Assembly (NCBI GenBank): GCA_903906315.1
Contig: CAIVJW010000159.1
Location: 1-54,177, forward strand
Source of the DNA: an uncultured delta proteobacterium
GTDB taxonomy: Bacteria > Myxococcota_A > Polyangia > Polyangiales > Polyangiaceae
DNA length: 54,177 nucleotides
Direction of reading: 5' to 3'
Below are positions 18,244 through 26,504 of this stretch, piece by piece (position 1 is the stretch's first letter; every line of letters starts with the position of its first letter). Made by a program: the position numbers and the translations under genes. Below the pieces are notes generated by a model. That model did not search any database, was not told the DNA's origin, and saw only the letters and a program-made list of their open reading frames with translations.

Positions 18244-20082
18244 ATGGCCGACCCGGCGATCGAAGCCCTCTCCGTGCCCGCGAACGCCCCCGCGCCCGAC
18301 CCCGAGGCCGAGTGGATCGCGACGACGTACGCGAAGGACGAGCCGAACCTCACGGTGCGCGCCGTCGTCGTCGGCATGATCATCGGCGCCGTGATGTGCC
18401 TGTCGAACCTCTACGTCTTCTTCAAGACGGGCTGGAGCATGGGCGTCACTCTCACCGCGTGCATCCTCGCCTTCGGCGCCTTCCAGGGCCTCTCGGCGGT
18501 GGGCCTCGCCAAGCGCCCGCTCGGCGTGCTCGAGAACAACGCGCTCACGACCGTCGCCTCGGGCGCCGGCTACATGACCGGCGGCGGCAACATGGCCGCG
18601 TTCGGCGCGCTCCTCATGGTCACGAGCGCGCGCCCCGCAGCCGTGCCCATGATCGCGTGGTTCGGCGTCATCGCCGCGCTCGGCGTGTTCGCGGCGATCC
18701 CGATCAAGCGCCAGCTCATCAACAAGGAGGGCCTCGCCTTCCCGACGGGCACCGCGACGGCCGAGACGATCCGGTCGATGCACGACGCCGCGTCCGGGGG
18801 CGGCAAGGCGAAGGCGAGGGCGCTCGGCCTCGCGGCGCTCTTCGGCGCGACGGTCGCCTGGCTGCGCGACGCGATGCACCTCGTGCCCGGCACCGTGAGC
18901 CTGCCCGTGCTGCTCGGCGGCAAGCTCCTCAAGGACTGGACGATCGCCCTGAAGTCCGAGGTCGTGCTGCTCGGCGGCGGCGCGCTCATGAGCTTCCGCA
19001 CCGGCTGGTCGCTGCTCACCGGCGGCCTGCTCACGTACGCGGTGCTCGCGCCGTCGCTCGTCGCGCAGGGGATCGTGAAGGAGGTCAGCTACAAGGCCAT
19101 CGTCGCCTGGACGCTGTGGCCCGGCGCCGCGATCCTCGTCGCCTCGGGCGTCACCTCGTTCGCCTTCGACTACAAGAGCGTCGCGCGATCGTTCTCCGGG
19201 CTCGCGCGGGTCTTCCGCAAACACGACGGCGCCGAGGCGGGCATCACGGCCGTCGAGTGCCCGGAGTGGTGGTTCCCCGCCGGCTTCGTCGTGCTCGGCC
19301 CGATGGTCGTCGCGCTCATGGCGTGGCTCTTCCACATCCCGGTCTGGGCCGGCGCGATCGCGGTGCCGCTGTCCGTCCTCATGGGCTTCGTCGCGGCGCG
19401 CGTCACCGGCGAGACCGACGTCACGCCGACCAAGGCCCTCGGCCCGGTCACGCAGCTCCTCTACGGCGTGATGACCCCCGGCAACCTCGCCGGCAACATC
19501 ATGTCCGCCAACGTCACGGGCGGCATCGGCCTGCACGCGGCCGACCTGCTCACCACGCTCAAGACCGGCTGGCTGCTCGGCGCGAAGCCGCGCCACCAGC
19601 TCTACGCGCAGCTCTTCGGCGTCGTCGCGGGCGCGCTCGTGGTCGTGCCCGCGTTCAGCCTCGTGATCCCCGATCCCGCCGCGCTCGGCAGCGAGGCCTG
19701 GCCGGCGCCCTCGTGCGTCGTGTGGGCGGGCGTCTCGAAGGCGTTCTCGGGCGGCATCGGGGCGCTGCACCCGTCGGCGAAGACCGCCGTCGCGGTCGGC
19801 CTCCTGCTCGGCGTCGCCCTCGCCGTCCTCGAGAAGCTCGCACCGAAGCGCTGGATCCCCTTTCTGCCCTCGCCGTCCGGCCTCGGCATCGCGATGGTGA
19901 TCCCCGCGAGCAACTGCATCGCCATGTTCCTCGGCGCCAGCGTCGCGGCCCTCCTCCGCAGGTTCCGCCCGGCCGTCGCAAAGGAGTCCGTCGTGCCGAT
20001 CGCCTCCGGGCTCATCGCGGGCGAGAGCCTGATGGGGATCGTCATCGCGATCCTCCTCGTGACGGGCCTCTTGCAGAAGTAG
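18244..20082 (+). CDS. OPT family oligopeptide transporter (612 aa)
   Basis: About 15 hydrophobic segments with OPT-family features: the N-terminal TVRAVVVGMIIGAVMCLSNL, GTATAETIRSMH, and a late AMVIPASNCIAMFLGA. OPT proteins import oligopeptides or metal-chelate complexes by proton symport. Length is normal for the bacterial branch. The ATG at 18244 has only a weak GAGTAAG upstream. The gene diverges from the CPBP protease across 124 bases that must carry both promoters and converges with cheR 14 bases after its stop. No peptidase gene adjoins to hint at the substrate. Confidence 0.88.
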   Translation: MADPAIEALSVPANAPAPDPEAEWIATTYAKDEPNLTVRAVVVGMIIGAVMCLSNLYVFFKTGWSMGVTLTACILAFGAFQGLSAVGLAKRPLGVLENNALTTVASGAGYMTGGGNMAAFGALLMVTSARPAAVPMIAWFGVIAALGVFAAIPIKRQLINKEGLAFPTGTATAETIRSMHDAASGGGKAKARALGLAALFGATVAWLRDAMHLVPGTVSLPVLLGGKLLKDWTIALKSEVVLLGGGALMSFRTGWSLLTGGLLTYAVLAPSLVAQGIVKEVSYKAIVAWTLWPGAAILVASGVTSFAFDYKSVARSFSGLARVFRKHDGAEAGITAVECPEWWFPAGFVVLGPMVVALMAWLFHIPVWAGAIAVPLSVLMGFVAARVTGETDVTPTKALGPVTQLLYGVMTPGNLAGNIMSANVTGGIGLHAADLLTTLKTGWLLGAKPRHQLYAQLFGVVAGALVVVPAFSLVIPDPAALGSEAWPAPSCVVWAGVSKAFSGGIGALHPSAKTAVAVGLLLGVALAVLEKLAPKRWIPFLPSPSGLGIAMVIPASNCIAMFLGASVAALLRRFRPAVAKESVVPIASGLIAGESLMGIVIAILLVTGLLQK

Positions 20083-20096
20083 TCGCGAGGCTGGCG

Positions 20097-20939
20097 CTAC
20101 TTGCGCACGGTCTTCTTGTAGATCCGGCCCGCCTCGTCGACGACCTCGAACCTGTCGGCGACCGACGAGAACGAGAGGGTCTCCTTGTCTCCGAGGCAGA
20201 GGAAGCCGCCATGGTCGAGGCTCTCCCAGAACAGCTCGAGCACCTTGTTCTGGAGGGCCTCGTCGAAGTAGATGAGGACGTTGCGGCAGAGGATGAGCTG
20301 CATCTCGCCGAACGACGTGTCCATCGCGAGGTTGTGCCGTGCGAACGTGATGCGACGCCGCAGATCCGGGTCCATGATCGCGGCCATGTAGCGAGCGAGG
20401 TAGTAGTCCGAAAGGGAGGCGTGGCCGCCCGCCTCGAGGTAGTTCGTGGCGCCCTTGCGCACGACCTCGAGCGAGTAGATCCCCGCCTTGCCCGTGTCGA
20501 GAGCTGGCTGGCTGATGTCGGTCGCGTACAGCATGCTGCGCTCGGCGATGCCGGCCTCACGCAGCAGGATCGCGTGCGAGTACACCTCTTCTCCCGTGGC
20601 GCAGCCGGCGTGCCAGACCTTGAAATGCGGCCAGCTGCGCAGCCTCGGGAACACCTTGGACACGAGCGCCGAGTAGAAGTGCGGGTCCCGAAAGAGGGCC
20701 GTCACCGACACCGAGAAGTACGGGACGAGGCTGCGGAAGAAGTCGGGCTCGCGCAGCACGCGCGCCGTCACGTCGGAGTACGTCGCGAGCCCCCGGTCGG
20801 CGAGAAAGTGCGAGGTGCGACGGGCGATGCTCGCCATCGCGTAGCCGCGGAAGTCATAGCCGTAACGCTGGTAGATGCCCTCGAGGAGCAGGTTGAGCTC
20901 GATCCGCTCGATCTCGCCGATCTCCGGGATGAGGCTCAA
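20097..20939 (-). CDS. cheR: CheR-type protein-glutamate methyltransferase (280 aa)
   Basis: Transfers methyl groups from S-adenosylmethionine to glutamates of receptor-like proteins. Visible are the N-terminal helical subdomain (LNLLLEGIYQRYGYDFRGY, SIARR), the SAM loop HAGCATGEEVYS, ATDIS, and LILCRNVLIYFD with GGFLCLGDKE at the end. The start is inferred to be TTG at 20939, which overlaps the TGA of the poly-HAMP kinase gene as TTGA; no ATG or GTG fits before the conserved region, and no clear ribosome-binding site is seen, so translation probably depends on the upstream gene. No MCP receptor is nearby; the methyl acceptor may be elsewhere or the kinase itself. Confidence 0.9.
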   Translation of the reverse strand: MSLIPEIGEIERIELNLLLEGIYQRYGYDFRGYAMASIARRTSHFLADRGLATYSDVTARVLREPDFFRSLVPYFSVSVTALFRDPHFYSALVSKVFPRLRSWPHFKVWHAGCATGEEVYSHAILLREAGIAERSMLYATDISQPALDTGKAGIYSLEVVRKGATNYLEAGGHASLSDYYLARYMAAIMDPDLRRRITFARHNLAMDTSFGEMQLILCRNVLIYFDEALQNKVLELFWESLDHGGFLCLGDKETLSFSSVADRFEVVDEAGRIYKKTVRK

Positions 20940-23900
20940 CGGCAGAGCCAGACGCGGAGGAGCGAGATGAGGCGATCCTGGTCGACCGGCTTCGTGAGGT
21001 AGTCCGTCGCGCCGGCCTCCATGCACTTCTGGCGATCTTCCTTCATGGCCTTGGCAGTGAGCGCGATGACCGGCAGGTTGGCGAAGCGCTCCTGCTTGCG
21101 GAGATTCCGCGCCGTCTCGTAGCCGTCCATCACCGGCATCATCATGTCGAGCAGCACGAGGTCGACGTCCGGCTGCTCGTTGAGGACGTTGAGGGCCTGC
21201 TCGCCGTTCGCGGCCTTCAGCGGGTTGACGCCGTGGCTGGCGAGCAGCTTCGCCATCGCGAACATCGTGCGCATGTCGTCCTCGACGATGAGGATCTTCT
21301 TGCCGCGGAGCTGCTCGTCCGACTCGTAGAGGTGCCGGATCGTGCGGCGCTTCTCCTCGGGCAGGTCGTTGACCACGCGGTGGAGGAACAGCGCGACCTC
21401 GTCGATGAGGCGCTCCTGCGATCGCACGTCCTTGATGATGATCGAGTCGGCGTACTGCCGGAGCGAGAGCTCCTCGGCCGCGGTGAGCTCTCGGACCGTG
21501 TAGACGATCACCGGCGGCAAGATCGCCTTCTCGGCGGCCGCCGCCTTGAGCAGCTCGAGGCCTTGCATGTCGGGCAGGCCCAGGTCGAGCACCATGAGGT
21601 CGAAGCGCCTCGTGCGGAGGGCGGCGAGCGCCTCGACGCCCGTGGCGACCTCGTGCGCGTGCACGTTGCCGTTGCCGATGATGCGCACCGTCTCGCGCCG
21701 CATGATGGGGTCGTCCTCGACGACGAGCACGAGCTTCTCGGCCGTCGCGGAGGACTTCTCGATCGTGGCCAGGATCGAGTCGATGTCCTCCGCGCGCAGG
21801 GGCTTGTGCGCGTGCCCGATCGCCCCGATGCGCAGCCCCTCCATCGAGGCGTCCTCCGCCGAGACGATGTGGACGGGGATGTGCCGGGTGTCGACGTCCT
21901 GCTTCAGCGCCGTGAGCACGGCCCAGCCGTTCGTGTCCGGGAGGTTGAGGTCGAGCACCACGCCGTTCGGGCGGAAGCTCTTCGCCAGCGCGATGCCGTC
22001 GAGGCCGCTGACGGTCGCGATGCACTTGAACCCGCGCCGACGCACCTCCCCGACGAGGATGCGCGCGAACTTCACGTCGTCCTCGATGATGAGGATCGTC
22101 CGGTCGCTGTCCTCGATCGCGTTGCGGTCGTCGGGAACGCTCGCCTGCGGGGCGGCCGGCTCCGCGCGCGGAGCCGCCACCGTGGGCGCGACGCGCGGCG
22201 CCGACGGAGCCGCGTGACCCGACGCGAAGCCACCGCCGTTCGCGCCGGCCGAGGCGACCCCTTGCGGCCTCCGGGCGATGACGGAGGCAGGCTCGCCGTC
22301 CTTCGAATCGGGGCTCGGCTTGATGACCGGGATGTAGACGGTGAACGTCGACCCCTCGCCAGGCTTGCTCTCGAGCTGGATCTCGCCGCCGAGCAGCGCC
22401 GCGAGCTCGCGCGAGATCGAGAGCCCGAGCCCCGTGCCGCCGAAGCGTCGCCGGTCGCCAGAATCGGCCTGCTGGAAGGCCTCGAAGACGATCTTCTGCT
22501 TGTCGAGAGGGATGCCGATGCCGGTGTCCTTCACGCGGATCGCGATCGTGCCGTCCTTCTGGAGGCCGCTGCGCGAGAGGTTCACCCCCGCGCTGGCGAA
22601 GCCGAACGAGACGGTCACGCTGCCCTTCTCGGTGAACTTGAGCGCGTTGCCGACGAGGTTCTTGATCACCTGCCCGAGGCGGGTCGGGTCGGTCACGATC
22701 GTCGCGGGGCAGTCGTCGGCGACCTTGACCTCGAGCCCGAGGCCCTGGTTCTTCGCCATGTGGTCGAACTGGCGCGAGATGGCCCGTCCGATGTCCGCGA
22801 TCTCGACCGTCTCGAGCCGGAGGTCCATCCGGCCGGCCTCGATCTTCGACAGGTCGAGGATCTCGTTGATGAGGTTGAGCAGGTCGTTGCCGCTCGCGAA
22901 GATGACGCCCGCCGACTCGCGCTGGTCGTCGTTCAGGTTGCCCTCGGGGTTGTCGCGCAGCGACCGCGCCAGCAGCAGCAAGCTGTTTAGCGGGGTCCGC
23001 AGCTCGTGCGACATGTTCGCGAGGAACTCGGACTTGTACTTGCTCGCGATGGCGAGCTCCTCGGCCTGGACCGTCATCTCGCGGCGGGCCTTCTCGATCT
23101 CGGCCTTCTGCCGCTCGAGCTCGACGTTGCGCCCCTCGAGCTCGGCGTTGGTGACCTCGAGCTCGCGCTGCTGCACCTTGAGCCGCGCCTCGGAGTCCAT
23201 CGTCCGCTGCATCTGCGCCTCGAGCTCGGCGTTCGTCTGCTCGAGCTCGGTCTGCTGCGCCTTGAGCTCCTGGCTGGCGATCTCGAGCGCGCGGGTCTGC
23301 TCCTGGAGCTCCTCGTTGTTCGAGCGGAGCTCCTCCTGCTGCCGATTGAGCATCGACTGCGCGAGCGCGATCTCGAACGACGTCGCGATGACCGCGGCGA
23401 CCTGGTCGAGGTACTGCTGCTCGATCGCCGTCAGGGGCGCGAGCGTGCCGAGCTCCATCACGCCGCGCAGCTCCGTCTTGAACATCAGCGGCACGACGGA
23501 GATGTTCCGCGGGGTGGCCTCACCGAGGCCCGAGACCACGCGGACGTAGTCCTCCGGCGCGTTCTGGAGGACGATCTGCTTGCGCTCGAGGGCCGCCTGC
23601 CCGACGAGCCCCTCGCCCAGGCGGAAGCGGCTCGAGAGGTTCTTCCTCTGCGTGTAGGCGTAGGAGCCGAAGAGCCGGAGGACCGGCCCCTCCGCGTCCA
23701 CCTCGAGCGTGTAGAGCGCGCCGACCTTCGCGCCGAGGTGGTTGGCGACGGCCGTGAGGGCGATCGTCGCCAGGATCTGCGGGTCGCTCTGACCAAGGAC
23801 GAGCTCGTTGAGCTTGCCAACGCCGCTCTTGAGCCAGTCGGTATCGCGCGCCTCTCGCGCGGCCAGGCGCAGCGCGCGGGTCATCTTCTGGAGCGCGAGC

Positions 23901-25345
23901 CCGAGCTCGTCCTTGTCGCTCCGAGGCGAGACGTCCACGTCGTAGTTGCCCGAGGCGATGACGTTCGCCTGGCTCGAAGCCGCCCGGAGGGTGCGGACCA
24001 TCAGGTTGATGGTGGTGGCGAGCATGTCGCGGGCGCCCTTCGCCTCGACCTCGACCTCGAGGTCGCCCGACGCGATCCGCTCCGTCGCCTGCGCGACGCC
24101 CCGCAGCGACGCCGTCATCTTGCGCAGGGCGTGCCCGAGCCGGTCCTTGTCGCCGCGCGGCGTGACGTCGCCGGAATAGTCGCCGGACGCGACGATCTCG
24201 GCCTGGCTCGACGCGTCCCGCAGGGTGCGGACCATGAGGTTGATCGCGCTCGCGAGCACGTCGCGCGCCCCCTTCGACTCGACCTCGACCTCGAGATCGC
24301 CGGCCGCGACCCGCTCCGCAGCGCGCGCCATGTCGATGAGCGACGTCGTCATCCTGCGCAGCGCGTGGCCGAGCTCGTCCTTGTCGCCGAGCAGGACCAC
24401 GTCGACGGCGTAGTCGCCGGCCGCGATCACGGTCGCCTGGCGGACCACTCCCTTGAGCGTCCGCACCGTCTGGTTGACCGACTCGGCGAGCTGGTCGCGC
24501 GTGCCTTTGGACGCAACCTGCACATCGAGGTCCCCGACGGCGACCGCGTCGAGCGCGCGCTTCACGCCCCTCATCGAGACGAGCGCGCCGCCGAACGCCT
24601 CCTCCACGTCGCCGAACTCGTCGTCGCGCGTGCGGACGACGTCGACCTCGAGGTCCCCGCGGGCGATCCCCTCGACGGCGAGCTTCAGCGAAGCGAGCGG
24701 CGTCGTGATGGATCCGATGAGCTGCGCGCCGATCACGCTGAAGAGGAGGAGGGCAAGCAGCAGCGTGCCGACGAGGACGTACGTCGACGCGGACCGCGAC
24801 TCGGCGGCGTCGTCGGCCTCGGCCTTCGCGAGGAGGGTCTGCTGGTCGACGAGCCGCCCGCACGACTCGATGGTCTCGACGCCGACGTGCAGCGCCGACG
24901 CGGCGCGCTCGCGGGTCTTCGCGACGTCGCCCGAGGCGATCGCGGCCCAGATCTGCTCGTTGTCGGTCCGGAACGTGGCGTACCGGGTGCGGAACTCGCG
25001 CCAGAGGCGGGCCTCGTCGCCGATCATCGGCAGCGCCTCGTAGGCGACCGCCGCGCGCTCGACGTCGGCGAGGGCCATCTCGCGCTTCAGCCGGTCGACG
25101 GGGATCGCGTCCTGCGACTGCGCCTGCAGGTCGATGATCGCCGTACGCGTCCAGAGCTGCACGCTCACGATCGCGGTCGAGAGCCGGCCGAGCGCGGTCG
25201 CCGATGGGACCTGGTTGGTGCTCACGCGCTCGAGCGCGAGGTCCGCTCGCCTCCTCTCGCGGAAGCCGATGGCGGCGACGAACAGCACGACGAGGGCCAT
25301 CGCCGCGAGCACCGCGAGCACCTTCGACTTGACGGACTTGAACAT
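20936..25345 (-). CDS. Poly-HAMP hybrid histidine kinase with GAF and three receivers (1469 aa)
   Basis: Membrane segments at about 10-26 and 188-212 enclose a helical sensor region of about 160 residues. From 230 to about 505 there are seven tandem HAMP-like modules. A GAF domain follows (520-670), then a coiled coil (680-790, QEELRSNNEELQEQTRALE), the phosphoacceptor domain MSHELRTPLNSLLLLARSL, an ATPase domain (GTGLGLSISREL) and three receivers. The phosphorylatable Asp is seen in LDLNLPD, LDLGLPD and LDMMMPVMDG. The second receiver has IIIKDVRS at the usual Lys position, so it may be atypical. The ATG at 25345 has AGGAAGC 9 bases upstream. CheR is translationally coupled behind it, which suggests methylation input or a shared output. 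Confidence 0.92.
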   Translation of the reverse strand: MFKSVKSKVLAVLAAMALVVLFVAAIGFRERRRADLALERVSTNQVPSATALGRLSTAIVSVQLWTRTAIIDLQAQSQDAIPVDRLKREMALADVERAAVAYEALPMIGDEARLWREFRTRYATFRTDNEQIWAAIASGDVAKTRERAASALHVGVETIESCGRLVDQQTLLAKAEADDAAESRSASTYVLVGTLLLALLLFSVIGAQLIGSITTPLASLKLAVEGIARGDLEVDVVRTRDDEFGDVEEAFGGALVSMRGVKRALDAVAVGDLDVQVASKGTRDQLAESVNQTVRTLKGVVRQATVIAAGDYAVDVVLLGDKDELGHALRRMTTSLIDMARAAERVAAGDLEVEVESKGARDVLASAINLMVRTLRDASSQAEIVASGDYSGDVTPRGDKDRLGHALRKMTASLRGVAQATERIASGDLEVEVEAKGARDMLATTINLMVRTLRAASSQANVIASGNYDVDVSPRSDKDELGLALQKMTRALRLAAREARDTDWLKSGVGKLNELVLGQSDPQILATIALTAVANHLGAKVGALYTLEVDAEGPVLRLFGSYAYTQRKNLSSRFRLGEGLVGQAALERKQIVLQNAPEDYVRVVSGLGEATPRNISVVPLMFKTELRGVMELGTLAPLTAIEQQYLDQVAAVIATSFEIALAQSMLNRQQEELRSNNEELQEQTRALEIASQELKAQQTELEQTNAELEAQMQRTMDSEARLKVQQRELEVTNAELEGRNVELERQKAEIEKARREMTVQAEELAIASKYKSEFLANMSHELRTPLNSLLLLARSLRDNPEGNLNDDQRESAGVIFASGNDLLNLINEILDLSKIEAGRMDLRLETVEIADIGRAISRQFDHMAKNQGLGLEVKVADDCPATIVTDPTRLGQVIKNLVGNALKFTEKGSVTVSFGFASAGVNLSRSGLQKDGTIAIRVKDTGIGIPLDKQKIVFEAFQQADSGDRRRFGGTGLGLSISRELAALLGGEIQLESKPGEGSTFTVYIPVIKPSPDSKDGEPASVIARRPQGVASAGANGGGFASGHAAPSAPRVAPTVAAPRAEPAAPQASVPDDRNAIEDSDRTILIIEDDVKFARILVGEVRRRGFKCIATVSGLDGIALAKSFRPNGVVLDLNLPDTNGWAVLTALKQDVDTRHIPVHIVSAEDASMEGLRIGAIGHAHKPLRAEDIDSILATIEKSSATAEKLVLVVEDDPIMRRETVRIIGNGNVHAHEVATGVEALAALRTRRFDLMVLDLGLPDMQGLELLKAAAAEKAILPPVIVYTVRELTAAEELSLRQYADSIIIKDVRSQERLIDEVALFLHRVVNDLPEEKRRTIRHLYESDEQLRGKKILIVEDDMRTMFAMAKLLASHGVNPLKAANGEQALNVLNEQPDVDLVLLDMMMPVMDGYETARNLRKQERFANLPVIALTAKAMKEDRQKCMEAGATDYLTKPVDQDRLISLLRVWLCR
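23830..24660 (-). repeat. Seven tandem 117-base (39-residue) HAMP-like repeats
   Basis: Each 39-residue unit starts with GDL or GDY (once GNY); most end in a helix before AA/AS. From unit 2 the start types alternate, making a 78-residue double unit that recurs nearly unchanged, also at DNA level. The first unit is 41 residues. Period and alternation are read directly from the translation. Confidence 0.85.
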
Positions 25346-25415
25346 GGATCGAGCTTCCTGAAATGCGTCCGGTCGTGGCGACGGCGCGGGGAGGACGGAT
25401 CGAGCGAGCGGAGGG

Positions 25416-26504
25416 TCAGCCGACCTGCATGTCGAGCCAGAGGGCGTCGAGCGCAGGCTCCGCCTCCTCGAACGCATCGACGAGCGTCGGGTCGAAGTGC
25501 CCGCCACGCCCCTGCCGGATGATCTTGGCGGTCACCTCGCGCGGCATCGCCGGCTTGTACGGGCGCGCCGAGCGGATGGCGTCGTACACGTCCACGACCG
25601 CGACGAGCCGCGCGGCGAAGGGGATCGCCTCGCCGATCAGACCGGCCGGATAGCCGGATCCGTCCCACTTCTCGTGGTGGCTCCGCGCGATCTCCGCGCC
25701 CACGCGCACGAGCTCGTGGCGCGGGTAGCTGCGCAGCACCGCGTCGAGGGTCGCACCGCCGATCGCGGAGTGCGTCTTCATCACCTCGAACTCCTCGGGC
25801 GTGAGCTTGCCGGGCTTGAGCAGCACCGCGTCGGGGACGCCGACCTTGCCGATGTCGTGCAGCGCCGCGGCGCGCGACATGGTGCGGATGAAAGCCTCGT
25901 CGAACTTCGGGTCCCACTCCGGGCGCTTGCTCGCGGTGCGAGCCAGCACGTCGACCAGCGCCGCGATGCGCTCGACGTGCATGCCCGTGGTGTCGTCGCG
26001 GGACTCGGAGAGCTTCGCCATCGCTACGATCGTCGCGATCTGCGCCTCCGAGATCTCGCGCACCTGAGCGGCGACGCGGCGCTCGAGCTCGGCCTTCTGC
26101 ACGCCGAGCTCGACCTCGAGGCGCCGGAGGTCGATGTGGGTCGCGACGCGCGCGAGCACCTCCTCGACGCTGAACGGCTTGGTGACGAAGTCGCGCCCAC
26201 CCGCCCGAAACGCGCGAACCTTCGAGTTGGAGTCGCTGAGCGCGCTGATGAACAGCACCGGCACGCGACCTAGCTCCGGCTCGGCGGCGAGGGCCTCGCA
26301 GACCTCGAAGCCGTTCATGCCCGGCATGTCGACGTCGAGCATGATGAGGTCGGGCGGCTCGGCGCGGGCCATGCGGAGCGCCAGCTCGCCCCCCGGGGCC
26401 GCACGCACGCGGTAGCCGGCGCTCGACAACGTCCGGACGAGGAGCCTGAGGTTCTCGGGCGTGTCGTCGACCACCAGGATGCTGGCGTCCATGCGATCCT
26501 TCAT
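25416..26504 (-). CDS. REC-HD-GYP response regulator, c-di-GMP phosphodiesterase type (362 aa)
   Basis: N-terminal receiver (LVVDDTPENL, phospho-Asp in MLDVDMPGMNG, Lys in FVTKPFS), a coiled linker, then an HD-GYP domain with ALHDIGKVGVPD and HHEKWDGSGYP. Such proteins hydrolyse cyclic di-GMP under control of phosphorylation. The start at 26504 overlaps the stop of the upstream hybrid kinase gene as ATGA and is preceded by GGAGGAGCGAGG, so kinase and regulator are likely made together and form a pair. The gene continues in the same direction as the poly-HAMP kinase, 70 bases away, and probably shares its transcript. Confidence 0.92.
   Translation of the reverse strand: MKDRMDASILVVDDTPENLRLLVRTLSSAGYRVRAAPGGELALRMARAEPPDLIMLDVDMPGMNGFEVCEALAAEPELGRVPVLFISALSDSNSKVRAFRAGGRDFVTKPFSVEEVLARVATHIDLRRLEVELGVQKAELERRVAAQVREISEAQIATIVAMAKLSESRDDTTGMHVERIAALVDVLARTASKRPEWDPKFDEAFIRTMSRAAALHDIGKVGVPDAVLLKPGKLTPEEFEVMKTHSAIGGATLDAVLRSYPRHELVRVGAEIARSHHEKWDGSGYPAGLIGEAIPFAARLVAVVDVYDAIRSARPYKPAMPREVTAKIIRQGRGGHFDPTLVDAFEEAEPALDALWLDMQVG

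Noticed and set aside
17322-21002. 1226-codon open frame on the plus strand
   Set aside because: It is antisense to the CPBP gene and out of frame with the OPT transporter; no recognisable protein sequence.
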